A DNA stretch of 10,419 nt from a bacterium (GCA_021158595.1 JAGGUF010000073.1:1-10419), one strand, 5' to 3'; positions 1-6,148 are shown, counted from the first letter of the stretch. The notes: generated by a model from the letters alone, not told the origin. Translations and numbers: made by a program.

Positions 1-436
1 CTTCTGCCTCTCTTATTAATTTTTTATTATTTATTATCTTTTTATTATTTATTATCTTTTTCCCCAATCTTTCAAGAGTCTTTTCAAACCTCTCCTTTCT
101 TTCATCAAAGATCTCAGTTAAAATTGGGGTTTTAACCAAGATCTTTGCTAAGTCTGGGAGGGCAAAAAATTTAGGACAGTATTCAAGTTTTTCTTTATTG
201 GTTTTCAGGCGAGGGACAAAAATGTAATCGCATTTTCCATCCAGCCACAAAAGATGACCAAAAAAGACCTTTATTGAAAAACAGGTTTCAGGATCACTGA
301 ATTTTGTGCCACTTTCGACAATCTCCTTATTGCTCTTAGGAGAGAAAACAATTTTCGCTCCCAACCTTTCAAAAAAGGTCTCCCAAAAATATGGATGTTT
401 CCAATAAAACAAACTTTTGGGAATTCCAATGATCAT
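1..436 (-). CDS. DUF2229-type acyl-CoA dehydratase activase-like protein, N-terminal part (cut by window edge)
   Basis: About 145 codons are open from ATG at 436 to the left edge. An in-frame TAA lies only two codons upstream (443-445), so this start is forced. The protein begins MIIGIPKSLFYWKHPYFWET, then FSPKSNKEI, TCFSIKVFFGHLLWL (about 51-65), CDYIFVPRL and EYCPKFFALPD. This order is typical of the DUF2229 half of CoA-substrate-specific enzyme activases and their stand-alone relatives. C52 and C87 fall where the family usually has conserved cysteines, which may hold an iron-sulfur cluster. Classical members activate 2-hydroxyacyl-CoA dehydratases with ATP, but stand-alone copies have no settled role and the substrate here is unknown. 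Residues about 127-138 carry the duplicated KIINNK unit described separately. I saw no convincing promoter in 437-530. Confidence 0.75.
   Translation of the reverse strand, partial: MIIGIPKSLFYWKHPYFWETFFERLGAKIVFSPKSNKEIVESGTKFSDPETCFSIKVFFGHLLWLDGKCDYIFVPRLKTNKEKLEYCPKFFALPDLAKILVKTPILTEIFDERKERFEKTLERLGKKIINNKKIINNKKLIREAE
23..58 (-). repeat. perfect 18-bp tandem duplication inside the activase gene
   Basis: Positions 23-40 and 41-58 are identical 18-mers. On the coding strand each encodes KIINNK in frame, so the duplication adds six residues without breaking the gene. The A/T-only unit looks like replication slippage. It lies in a charged helical stretch after the conserved CPKFFALPD segment. 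Confidence 0.85.
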
Positions 437-530
437 ATAAACTTATTCTACTGTTCAAGTTTAATAAAAAGCGAAATCAATCCCTGTATTTCTTATCTCT
501 AATGTATAACACAAATTTTCTTTTTCACAT

Positions 531-553
531 AATAAAAAATAGCCACAATGGCT
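531..553 (-). terminator. probable intrinsic terminator after the GIY-YIG gene
   Basis: Read on the minus strand, AGCCA-TTG-TGGCT forms a 5-bp stem with a 3-nt loop and is followed directly by ATTTTTTATT. It lies 18 nt past the GIY-YIG stop, the right place to end the regulator/tRNA/GIY-YIG transcript. The stem is short, so efficiency is uncertain. Confidence 0.55.
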
Positions 554-571
554 GAGTTAAAAAGTTGTTCT

Positions 572-925
572 TTATATCTTAACTAAATGGCTTTGGGAGG
601 TAGAATCAGAAGCGCCAAAATTCTTAATAGGCTTTCCAAATTTTGAAATCTCTTTTGCCAATCTACTTTCCTCACTTTTCTTTTTGTAGGGGAATAAAAT
701 TACCTTTCTAATCTTTACATTTTTATTTTCCAGTAAATAATCTATGTGCCAGTGCTTTTTCTTCTTTCTCTTAAGATGTCTTTCAATCCTTTTTTCTAAA
801 CTATTTTGGGCAGATCCAACATAGATATATTTCCCTTTCTCAAATCTTATCTTCCCCAATCTTCCAATCAAAATATCTTTAGACTTGCAAACCTCAATTA
901 GTAAACAATAAATTCCTTTCATCAT
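572..925 (-). CDS. DUF123-type GIY-YIG domain protein
   Basis: This 117-residue protein is a complete single-domain DUF123 GIY-YIG protein. G4-I5-Y6 gives the GIY motif and Y33-I34-Y35-V36-G37 the YIG-like motif in YIYVGSAQ. R46 and H50 follow in a basic helix (RIERHLKRKKKKHWHIDYLL). E85/E86 in KSEESRLAKEI are candidates for the metal-binding glutamate, and the family's C-terminal signature is present as FGASDSTSQSHL. GIY-YIG enzymes cut DNA, but DUF123 members, common in archaea and scattered in bacteria, have no well-defined substrate. The basic segment 51-58 suggests nucleic acid binding. The start lies only 12 nt after the 3' end of tRNA-Val, with no Shine-Dalgarno, so translation probably uses a message released by tRNA 3' processing or read through from the regulator. 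A second ATG follows at once (MMKGIY), so the exact start could be one codon later. Confidence 0.85.
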   Translation of the reverse strand: MMKGIYCLLIEVCKSKDILIGRLGKIRFEKGKYIYVGSAQNSLEKRIERHLKRKKKKHWHIDYLLENKNVKIRKVILFPYKKKSEESRLAKEISKFGKPIKNFGASDSTSQSHLVKI

Positions 926-937
926 CTATAGGATTTA

Positions 938-1009
938 TGGGCGAGGCAGGATTCGAACCTGCGACTCCTGCAATGTGACTGCAGTACTCTTCCACTGAGT
1001 TACTCGCCC
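938..1009 (-). tRNA. tRNA-Val (anticodon CAC)
   Basis: A full cloverleaf of 72 nt reads on the minus strand. The acceptor stem is GGGCGAG/CTCGCCC (7 bp) with discriminator A. The D arm is ACTC/GAGT with loop AGTGGAA. The anticodon stem is CTGCA/TGCAG with loop GTCACAT (U33, anticodon CAC). The variable loop is GAGTC and the T arm GCAGG/CCTGC with loop TTCGAAT. CAC reads the valine codon GUG. No CCA is encoded; the next bases are TAA, so CCA must be added after transcription. The 5' end lies 7 nt past the regulator stop and the 3' end 12 nt before the GIY-YIG start. Confidence 0.95.
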
Positions 1010-1016
1010 ATAATTA

Positions 1017-1592
1017 CTATATATTCAACTTATCAATTATCTTTTTGTGGGTAAAATCAAATATATCTCTTAAAAACTTATCATTCATCTCAGTTCGGTA
1101 TTTGAATTCTTCGGTTGTCATCAGACACCAATTTATCTCCTTTCCCATTTGACTTTCAATTCTTCTTATTGCGCGAGAGAGTACTGCCTTCTGGATCTTG
1201 TCTCCTACTATCAAAAGATCTACTGAAGATGTCCTTCTCCCTTTTAAAAATATTCCTGATACTACAGCCAACCTTATTCCTCTAATCCTTTTTAAAATAT
1301 AACTTAATTCCTTCAAAGACAAAGGTGAACCATGAACAATCATTGCTCGAAGTTCGTTAAGAAAAGGGAATTTTGGATTAAGAAGATAAAAATATTTATT
1401 CTTCTGACTCTTTCTCTGAAGAAGACTTATCTTTCTTAGTTTTTCCAGTTCCTTTTTCACTGTTTTTGAATGAATTTGACATCTTTTCGCTACCTCTTTT
1501 ACCCTAAAACCTCGCTCTTCATTCTGAAAAAAGAGGTTTAAAATCTTTGGCATTGCTTTAGAATTAAATAGCACTTCTAATTCCCTTGCCAT
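1017..1592 (-). CDS. winged helix-turn-helix protein with a decayed nucleotidyltransferase-like domain
   Basis: The 191-residue protein has two parts. Residues about 13-71 look like a winged helix: FRVKEVAKRCQIHSKTVKKELEKL is the helix-turn-helix and RKSQKNKYFYLL the wing. Residues about 104-165 look like the core of a minimal nucleotidyltransferase, with SGIFLKGRRTSSVDLLIVGD in place of the usual GS...G...SDID motif. The first catalytic aspartate is replaced by S123 (S-V-D125) and the leading glycine-serine pair is altered, so catalysis is doubtful. Proteins of this build are frequent in archaea and CPR bacteria and are annotated as transcriptional regulators without known targets. The gene has its own promoter, whose -35 overlaps that of the divergent PP2C-like gene, so control of both is a reasonable guess. 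It leads into tRNA-Val and the GIY-YIG gene. Confidence 0.75.
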   Translation of the reverse strand: MARELEVLFNSKAMPKILNLFFQNEERGFRVKEVAKRCQIHSKTVKKELEKLRKISLLQRKSQKNKYFYLLNPKFPFLNELRAMIVHGSPLSLKELSYILKRIRGIRLAVVSGIFLKGRRTSSVDLLIVGDKIQKAVLSRAIRRIESQMGKEINWCLMTTEEFKYRTEMNDKFLRDIFDFTHKKIIDKLNI

Positions 1593-1624
1593 AATTCAGT
1601 ATAGAGTACAGGGTTTAAGATTGT

Positions 1625-1654
1625 ATTCTAACAAAAATCTTCAATAGTTGTCAA
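1625..1654 (-). promoter_or_regulatory. sigma70-type promoter for the HTH gene, tRNA-Val and GIY-YIG block
   Basis: On the minus strand TTGACA (1654-1649) is separated by 18 nt from TAGAAT (1630-1625). This is a perfect -35 and a five-of-six -10. The HTH start codon lies about 32 nt beyond the -10. The -35 shares five bases with that of the divergent promoter, so the two cannot easily be occupied together. Confidence 0.6.
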
Positions 1655-1676
1655 AATTTTTAAAAGGAGTTATATT
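1648..1676 (+). promoter_or_regulatory. sigma70-type promoter for the PP2C-like gene
   Basis: TTGTCA (1648-1653), a 17-nt spacer and TATATT (1671-1676) match the consensus at five of six positions in each box with ideal spacing. The start site would fall near 1683, leaving a leader of about 30 nt before ATG 1713 with no Shine-Dalgarno. Confidence 0.6.
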
Positions 1677-1712
1677 AATAAATAGGATTTTTATCAAAAT
1701 TAAACCAAACAT

Positions 1713-3734
1713 ATGAGAATCAAAGAAGTTCTTTTTGACGCCAAGGAACCCACTGTTTATTGTGAGAGTTTTGTCTACGAACCAAGTAATATTGAAGAAG
1801 AAAGGCTGGGTTATCTTTTTATGGTGGGAAGAATAAGGAATGTCTCTGAAAATTCATTTTATCTTATCAATCTTTTGGCCTCAAGAATAAAAAGAGAATA
1901 TTATGAAAATCCCCGGCGGTCTCCCTCTCAAGCAATCGAATCAGCCCTAAAAAAAGGAAATAATGTATTAAAAGAAAACGAAGAGAGAATTAATTGGTTA
2001 GGTAATCTTGACTTTTTAGTAGTTGCTGTAAGCCAAAGGAAAATATATTTAACCTGTATAGGAAAAATAAAGGCCTATATAATCCGAGAGGAAAAGGGCG
2101 AGCAGAGGGTTATTGATCTTATCAAAGATCTTATTTCAGAAAGAGATGTTCTCTTCCCTTTCTCTATCATTATTACAGGAACTATAAAGAAAAATGACAT
2201 CTTGATCTTTTCAACCTCAAATATATTTTCAAAAGAGAAACTACTAAAATTTGGAAAGAAACTATTCCCTATCAGGCAAGAACGGATAGAGGAGATAATT
2301 CAAAGCAAAGAAAGCGGAGTAGCACTTGTGGTTGAAACAGGAAAAACAGCAGAAGCGATTGAAAGATTAAAATCTGCCTCTCCATTTATAAAAAGAAGAT
2401 TCTTTCAGGGAATATCTCAGTTCTTAACACCCTCAAAAAAGAAAATTAAAGCGGACTTCCAAAAATTAAAAGAAAAAATTGAAGGTATCTCTCCCTCTCT
2501 TAAACAAAGAGTTCAAACATCACTAAGAAAACTATTTTCCAAAGGAATAGATACAGTTCAAAAACTTAACAAAGCAGAGAAAAAAGAACAATTACCTCTA
2601 TCAATACCTATGGAGAGAGTCAAACCTTCAAGAATAAATTTAAAGATCTTTAAAAAATACCTTTCAAAAAAGAAGGTGGCAATTGTAATTTTTATTGTCA
2701 TTTTTACCATTACTGGTTTTGGGATTTACCAACATAGGAAAAACATAGAAACCAAAACAATTGAAGAGATGATAAAAGCAGCAGAAGAGAAGAAAACTGA
2801 AGGAGAAAATGCCTTAATATATGGAGATAAAGAAAAGAGTTTGGCTATGTTAACTGAAAGTCTTAATCTTTTAAATTCTATAAAAGAGCCCAAAGATAAA
2901 GAAGAAAGGATAAAATCTCTTAAAAAAGAAATTGAAGATAAAATTAATGAAATTACAGGAAGACAAATTCTCTCTGATATTTCTCCTATTTTTGAAATTA
3001 AAAAAGGAATTGAAGAGTTCAATCCAGAAGGAATTTCAATTATCAAAAACAACATCTATATTTTCTCTCCTTCCTCTTCTCTGATATATAAATGGGATCT
3101 TTCTAAAAAGGAAGGCTTCTTTCTTCCTCAAAAAGAAAGGGTCATAGGAACAACTGTTGTAAATGGAAAATTACTCCTTTTGCTTGAAAATTCTAAAATA
3201 GCAGTTGAGGACAGTATACTCTCTATAAAATCTCCTTATGAAAATCTTTCCGTAAGAGAAATATCTCACTTTAGAAACTACTTTTATCTTTTTGATAAAA
3301 ACAAGGGAGAGATTATAAAATACAAACTTTCGAATAAAGAGGTTTCAAATCCTATTCTCTGGTTTAAAGAAAGAGAAGAGGGTAAAGGAGCGGTTTCAAT
3401 GGCAATTGATGGAAGCATCTATTTGCTTTTTCCTGAAGGAAAAATAAAAAGATATACAATAGGTTCATTAAAAGAAGAAATTGACCCTCCAGAGACCTTT
3501 CCAAAAATCAAGAATGCTACCAAAATCTTTACCTCAAAAGATAATAAATATCTTTATCTAATTGAACCCTTCCAGAAAAGAGTAATTGTTATCAAAAAAA
3601 CAGGTGAAATTGTAAAAGAATACCAAAGCGAGCAATTCAAAAACCTGAAAGATATTTGGGCAACTCCTCAAGACAAAACTATCTATCTTCTCTCTGAAAA
3701 CGAGATCTTTAAAATAGAACTACCTCTACCTTAA
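1713..3734 (+). CDS. PP2C-like pseudophosphatase with transmembrane helix and propeller-like outer domain
   Basis: The 673-residue protein is the only plus-strand gene. Residues about 1-212 resemble a PPM/PP2C phosphatase fold: GYLFMVGRIRNVSENS (33-48) sits where active enzymes have the DGMGG metal motif, KIYLTCIGKIKAYII matches the family's core strand pair, and SGVALVVETG (about 203) replaces the closing DN.T strand. All metal-binding aspartates seem to be missing, so it is probably a pseudoenzyme that binds a partner. A basic linker leads to one membrane helix at about 322-340 (KVAIVIFIVIFTITGFGIY), a charged helical stalk at about 341-415, and then at least five strand pairs of the form xIYLFxxxxxxIxKY (near 446, 524, 568, 613, 657), suggesting a beta-propeller. 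The lysine-rich segment before the helix predicts an inside N terminus and an outside propeller. This layout suggests signalling across the membrane, but no ligand or partner is evident. It overlaps rplL tail to tail by 9 nt. Confidence 0.65.
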   Translation: MRIKEVLFDAKEPTVYCESFVYEPSNIEEERLGYLFMVGRIRNVSENSFYLINLLASRIKREYYENPRRSPSQAIESALKKGNNVLKENEERINWLGNLDFLVVAVSQRKIYLTCIGKIKAYIIREEKGEQRVIDLIKDLISERDVLFPFSIIITGTIKKNDILIFSTSNIFSKEKLLKFGKKLFPIRQERIEEIIQSKESGVALVVETGKTAEAIERLKSASPFIKRRFFQGISQFLTPSKKKIKADFQKLKEKIEGISPSLKQRVQTSLRKLFSKGIDTVQKLNKAEKKEQLPLSIPMERVKPSRINLKIFKKYLSKKKVAIVIFIVIFTITGFGIYQHRKNIETKTIEEMIKAAEEKKTEGENALIYGDKEKSLAMLTESLNLLNSIKEPKDKEERIKSLKKEIEDKINEITGRQILSDISPIFEIKKGIEEFNPEGISIIKNNIYIFSPSSSLIYKWDLSKKEGFFLPQKERVIGTTVVNGKLLLLLENSKIAVEDSILSIKSPYENLSVREISHFRNYFYLFDKNKGEIIKYKLSNKEVSNPILWFKEREEGKGAVSMAIDGSIYLLFPEGKIKRYTIGSLKEEIDPPETFPKIKNATKIFTSKDNKYLYLIEPFQKRVIVIKKTGEIVKEYQSEQFKNLKDIWATPQDKTIYLLSENEIFKIELPLP

Positions 3735-4160
3735 CTCAATAGTGGCTCCCTTCTCTTCTAACTTCTTCTTTATCTCCTCTGCTTCTTCTTTTTTCACCTT
3801 TTCTTTTAAGACCTGAGGTTCCTTTTCTGAAGCATCAACTAAATCTTTTGAATCCTTAAGGCCTTTTCCTGTAATCTCCTTTACTAATTTTATTACCGCA
3901 ATTTTTGAAGAACCAGGATTTTTAAGAACCACGTCAAACTCTTTCTTCTCCTCTTCTGCTGCCTTGGGTGCCTGAGAGACTGAAGCGGTCACCATTGGCA
4001 TCTGGGCCGAAACCCCAAATTTTTCTTCTAAAACCTTTACCAGTTTTGCTAAATCACTTACTTTTAATCCCTCAATTTCCTTAACAATATTTTTTAAATT
4101 TTCTGGAACCTCCGTCTCTTGATTCTTGGAAGAATTTTGTTTGTTTTCTTCTTCGGCCAT
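3726..4160 (-). CDS. rplL: 50S ribosomal protein L7/L12
   Basis: The 144-residue product is the stalk protein that binds L10 as dimers and recruits translation factors. The C-terminal domain (about 74-144) is unmistakable: FDVVLKNPGSSKIAVIKLVK, then the ITGKGLKDSKDLVD helix and EEIKKKLEEKGATIEL. Residues about 21-50 (NLKNIVKEIEGLKVSDLAKLVKVLEEKFGV) form the dimerisation and L10-binding domain, followed by a short hinge ending in KAAEEE. It is about 20 residues longer than usual because of a polar, acidic N-terminal tail (MAEEENKQNSSKNQETEVPE); no in-frame ATG lies between it and the conserved domain. It follows rplJ by 201 nt, an unusually wide gap filled by a long palindrome. No Shine-Dalgarno precedes the start. 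Its last codons overlap the end of the opposite-strand PP2C-like gene. Confidence 0.97.
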   Translation of the reverse strand: MAEEENKQNSSKNQETEVPENLKNIVKEIEGLKVSDLAKLVKVLEEKFGVSAQMPMVTASVSQAPKAAEEEKKEFDVVLKNPGSSKIAVIKLVKEITGKGLKDSKDLVDASEKEPQVLKEKVKKEEAEEIKKKLEEKGATIELR

Positions 4161-4208
4161 ATTTCAAAAATTTAAATTTAGAACCTAAAAACGACCTTTA
4201 AAGGGTGA

Positions 4209-4354
4209 ATGCAAAATAAAAGTTGATCGCTAACAGAGGGAAATTTCCCTCCCTCTTCTTAATCCTCCTCCTCCTCCTCCCAGAGGGAGGAGGAGGAGGA
4301 TATAGGTGGGAGAAGGAAATCTTCCTCCATTAACTGTTAACTTTTATTTTGCAT
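4209..4354 (-). repeat. 146-bp palindromic element between rplJ and rplL, with 16-bp perfect terminal inverted repeats
   Basis: The ends ATGCAAAATAAAAGTT (4209-4224) and its exact reverse complement (4339-4354) enclose a GC-rich palindrome centred on AGA at 4282-4284 inside CCTCCC-AGA-GGGAGG. The arms are broadly complementary along their whole length (about 71 nt each) with small mismatches, so the rplJ-rplL transcript should fold into one long hairpin here. The inner part is a copy, in reverse orientation, of the palindrome found at 8911 and 9173, with extra TCC units. I see no target-site duplication. It could be a MITE-like insertion, a processing site, or a structure that tunes the L10 to L12 ratio; the sequence does not decide between these. 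Confidence 0.8.
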
Positions 4355-4361
4355 CAAACCT

Positions 4362-4889
4362 CTATTGATTAATCTGAGAAAGGATATAGACCAACTTCTG
4401 GAAATTTCCTTTAAGGACAAATTCAAGATTACTGATAGGCGCTCTTAAAATCCAAATTAACTTTTGTAAAAGTTCCTCTCTTGATGGTAACTTAGCCAAT
4501 TCTTCTAATTCCTTTTCACTTAAAATTCTGTATTTCTCATCTTGTTTTGAAATGCCTCCAATGAAATTCAAATTTTCTTTTTTTGAATCTAATTTCTTCT
4601 TAGAAAAATTGTAAAGAATTTTGGGAAGCAAAATCTCATCATCAGAAACTCCTATCATTACCGAACCTGTAATTTCGGGAAATTCAATCTTCTCTTCTTT
4701 TAATGCTCGCTGGAGCAACCTTCGTTTGATAACAAAGATCTCTCCTTTATTTTCCTTAATCTTTCTTCTTAATTCTCTTTGCTTCTGAGCGCTTATTCCT
4801 TTAAAATTGCAAAAAACAACAACCTTTTTCGCTCTGAATTTTTCTCTCAAATCTTTAACAATCTGTTTTTTTTGTTCTCTGGTTAACAT
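4362..4889 (-). CDS. rplJ: 50S ribosomal protein L10
   Basis: The product forms the base of the ribosomal stalk and carries L7/L12. The chosen start is ATG 4889, giving 175 residues beginning MLTREQKKQIVKDLREKF, normal for the family. FCNFKGISAQKQRELRRKIK (26-45), VIKRRLLQRAL (53-62), the GG pair at 111-112 and LAKLPSREELLQKL (131-144) are standard L10 landmarks. The C-terminal segment PISNLEFVLKGNFQKLVYIL is the helix that binds L12. The frame stays open upstream to an ATG at 4952, but that extension translates the attenuator hairpin and gives a Cys-rich peptide unlike L10, so I reject it. Expression is controlled by the promoter, L10 leader and attenuator between 4914 and 5116. A weak AAAG just before the start is the only Shine-Dalgarno-like sequence. 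Confidence 0.96.
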   Translation of the reverse strand: MLTREQKKQIVKDLREKFRAKKVVVFCNFKGISAQKQRELRRKIKENKGEIFVIKRRLLQRALKEEKIEFPEITGSVMIGVSDDEILLPKILYNFSKKKLDSKKENLNFIGGISKQDEKYRILSEKELEELAKLPSREELLQKLIWILRAPISNLEFVLKGNFQKLVYILSQINQ

Positions 4890-4913
4890 ATCTTTAGAAA
4901 ACGGTTTAACGCA

Positions 4914-4941
4914 GAAAATTAAAACGGCACATATATGCCGT
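4914..4941 (-). terminator. rplJ leader attenuator (intrinsic terminator hairpin)
   Basis: On the minus strand ACGGCAU/GUGCCGU forms a 7-bp stem around AUAU, followed by UUU-AA-UUUU. It lies about 90 nt downstream of the L10 leader and 25 nt upstream of ATG 4889. Its 5' arm belongs to UCUACGGCA (4944-4936), which is exactly complementary to UGCCGUAGA (5081-5073) at the start of the leader. That gives a competing antiterminator pairing. Confidence 0.65.
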
Positions 4942-5032
4942 AGACACTTCAAAACTTAAAAAGACTACGCGGTTAAGTTAACCTTTAAAACTCATTTTTA
5001 AATTAGCCTGATCAACTTCTTAACCTTAAGTC

Positions 5033-5083
5033 TTTGCCTCGGAAGGACTTATCTTTGATGAAGTGCCTTCTATCTACGGCAAA
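5033..5083 (-). ncRNA. ribosomal protein L10 leader (rplJ autoregulatory RNA)
   Basis: The minus-strand RNA has a closing stem UUUGCC (5083-5078) with GGCAAA (5038-5033) and an inner stem GAAGG (5070-5066) with CCUUC (5046-5042). Between them are the conserved L10-leader bases GCCGUAGA on the 5' side and CCGAGG on the 3' side. This is the known binding platform for L10-L12 complexes, by which excess L10 shuts down its own operon. It begins at the expected transcription start and is followed by an attenuator hairpin, an arrangement like the transcription attenuation described for Bacillus subtilis rplJL. Confidence 0.88.
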
Positions 5084-5087
5084 TAAT

Positions 5088-5116
5088 ATTTTATGCCCTG
5101 ATTTTTATAAAGTCAA
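5088..5116 (-). promoter_or_regulatory. sigma70-type promoter for rplJ-rplL
   Basis: TTGACT (5116-5111) and TAAAAT (5093-5088) on the minus strand are 17 nt apart and match consensus at five of six positions each. The predicted start near 5082 coincides with the first bases of the L10 leader. In the stretch upstream (5117-5316) I see only AT-rich sequence with two weak hairpins (stems 5272-5278/5285-5291 and 5194-5200/5212-5218) and no supported gene. Confidence 0.7.
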
Positions 5117-5316
5117 TATCCCGCCGTATTCCTGTACATTCTAACCAATTTGAAATAGAGGGAAGAAGATTCTCTGGATATAATAGCAGTAACTTCTCTA
5201 AGAACTGAAGATAGAGAATGAAGAAAAGAGACCTTTGTTCTTCTTTAATTGTTCGGAATCAAGGTAGTGTTGAAATTTGTGATAAAATTTCAGACTCAAT
5301 ATCAAAAGATGTTTGT

Positions 5317-6126
5317 TTATAGGATTAGAAAAATTATAGTCAAAATAATCAAACAAGCAATAATAGAATATTTTGAAATGGTATAAATATAATGCCATGC
5401 AATATTTCCTCTTTTAAGGATTTGGAAATCGGTCACGTAAATTATCTCACAACCATTATCAAGACGAGTAGTGCTTGATTCCCGCCATCCTCCTGTTCCT
5501 GGACGGCGAGAATATTTGACTAAATATCCCTTAATATGAATTTGATCTCCTATATCTGTTTTTTTAATTTCTTTGTAAATCTGTCTATTTGCTGGTAAAA
5601 GATGATTATTCGATAAACAAGAGTGATCAAAATTCTTTATTTCAAAATAAGGTATGTGTGAATAACAAGTCCAACTACCGCTATCAAATTTCATCCTACG
5701 ATAGACTTCACTCTTAATATTTTTTCCCCAAACAACACAAATATCTTTAGTATTAAGATAATCTCTTGCGGCTTTATGATGATAATCCCACCATCTTTCA
5801 CAATCATTATAACTAACAATCAATCCCCAAAGTTCGTAATTATAAAGAGGTACTACCCTGTAGACCACTCCCTTTCTTTCTGTAGTAAAAGAAGGGGCTT
5901 GTGTTTCACTCTGGATAGGTGCTTGATATAAAACATCTAATATCTCCTCTTTGCTCGGCATTTCTTTTTTTTTAAAAAAAGAAATGCCGAGCAGAATAAT
6001 ACTAATCAATAAAATCGCTTTTATTATTTTTTTAAGGCCCTGAATTTTACCTCTTGAATGATAATCCTTTTTCTCTTTTTTAAAAGAATTTATCTTCTTA
6101 AAAAAATTTGGGGAATAACCACCCAT
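5317..6126 (-). CDS. uncharacterised two-helix membrane protein with a Trp/Cys-rich central domain
   Basis: This 269-residue protein is not assigned to a named function. A basic N-terminal region (1-33) precedes a membrane helix at about 34-51 (IIKAILLISIILLGISFF). The central domain (about 85-240) follows, and a second helix, about 248-269, ends at the C terminus. The central domain holds the most distinctive signatures: WGLIVSYNDCERWWDYHHKA, INTKD-like NTKDICVVWG (125-134), SGSWTCYS (149-156), LSNNHLLPANRQI (171-183), IGDQIHIKGYLVKYS (192-206) and GCEIIYVTDFQIL (225-237). I recall this pattern from hypothetical membrane proteins of other bacteria, including Proteobacteria; the GDQIHIKGYLV part looks like an OB-type barrel strand. 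The positive-inside rule puts both termini in the cytoplasm and the central domain outside. It is the last gene of the cluster starting at 6933. A 20-bp perfect inverted repeat lies within codons 45-58. Confidence 0.7.
   Translation of the reverse strand: MGGYSPNFFKKINSFKKEKKDYHSRGKIQGLKKIIKAILLISIILLGISFFKKKEMPSKEEILDVLYQAPIQSETQAPSFTTERKGVVYRVVPLYNYELWGLIVSYNDCERWWDYHHKAARDYLNTKDICVVWGKNIKSEVYRRMKFDSGSWTCYSHIPYFEIKNFDHSCLSNNHLLPANRQIYKEIKKTDIGDQIHIKGYLVKYSRRPGTGGWRESSTTRLDNGCEIIYVTDFQILKRGNIAWHYIYTISKYSIIACLIILTIIFLIL
5952..5993. repeat. perfect 20-bp inverted repeat inside the 269-residue protein gene
   Basis: Positions 5952-5971 and 5974-5993 are exact reverse complements with a 2-nt spacer. 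The base of the stem is GC-rich (GCTCGGC) and the top is a run of A-T pairs. It falls in frame, encoding GISFFKKKEMPSKE, just after the first membrane helix. No U-tract follows the stem on either strand, so it is not a standard terminator. Confidence 0.85.
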
Positions 6127-6148
6127 AACTCATAACAATTAAACTCTC

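Noticed and set aside
21..60. Possible CRISPR-like or microsatellite array
   Set aside because: Only two adjacent 18-bp units without spacers; it is an in-frame slippage duplication.
2726..3055. 109-residue minus-strand open frame inside the PP2C-like gene
   Set aside because: Antisense to the helical stalk; its Ser/Leu/Ile-rich text mirrors Lys/Glu codons.
4890..4952. 21-residue N-terminal extension of L10 from ATG 4952
   Set aside because: It translates the attenuator hairpin and U-tract, has no resemblance to L10, and would remove the attenuator from the untranslated leader.
5198..5398. 66-residue minus-strand open frame overlapping the end of the 269-residue protein gene
   Set aside because: Tyr/Phe/Lys-rich low-complexity product in AT-rich DNA, overlapping a better gene by 82 nt in another frame, with no domain or signal.
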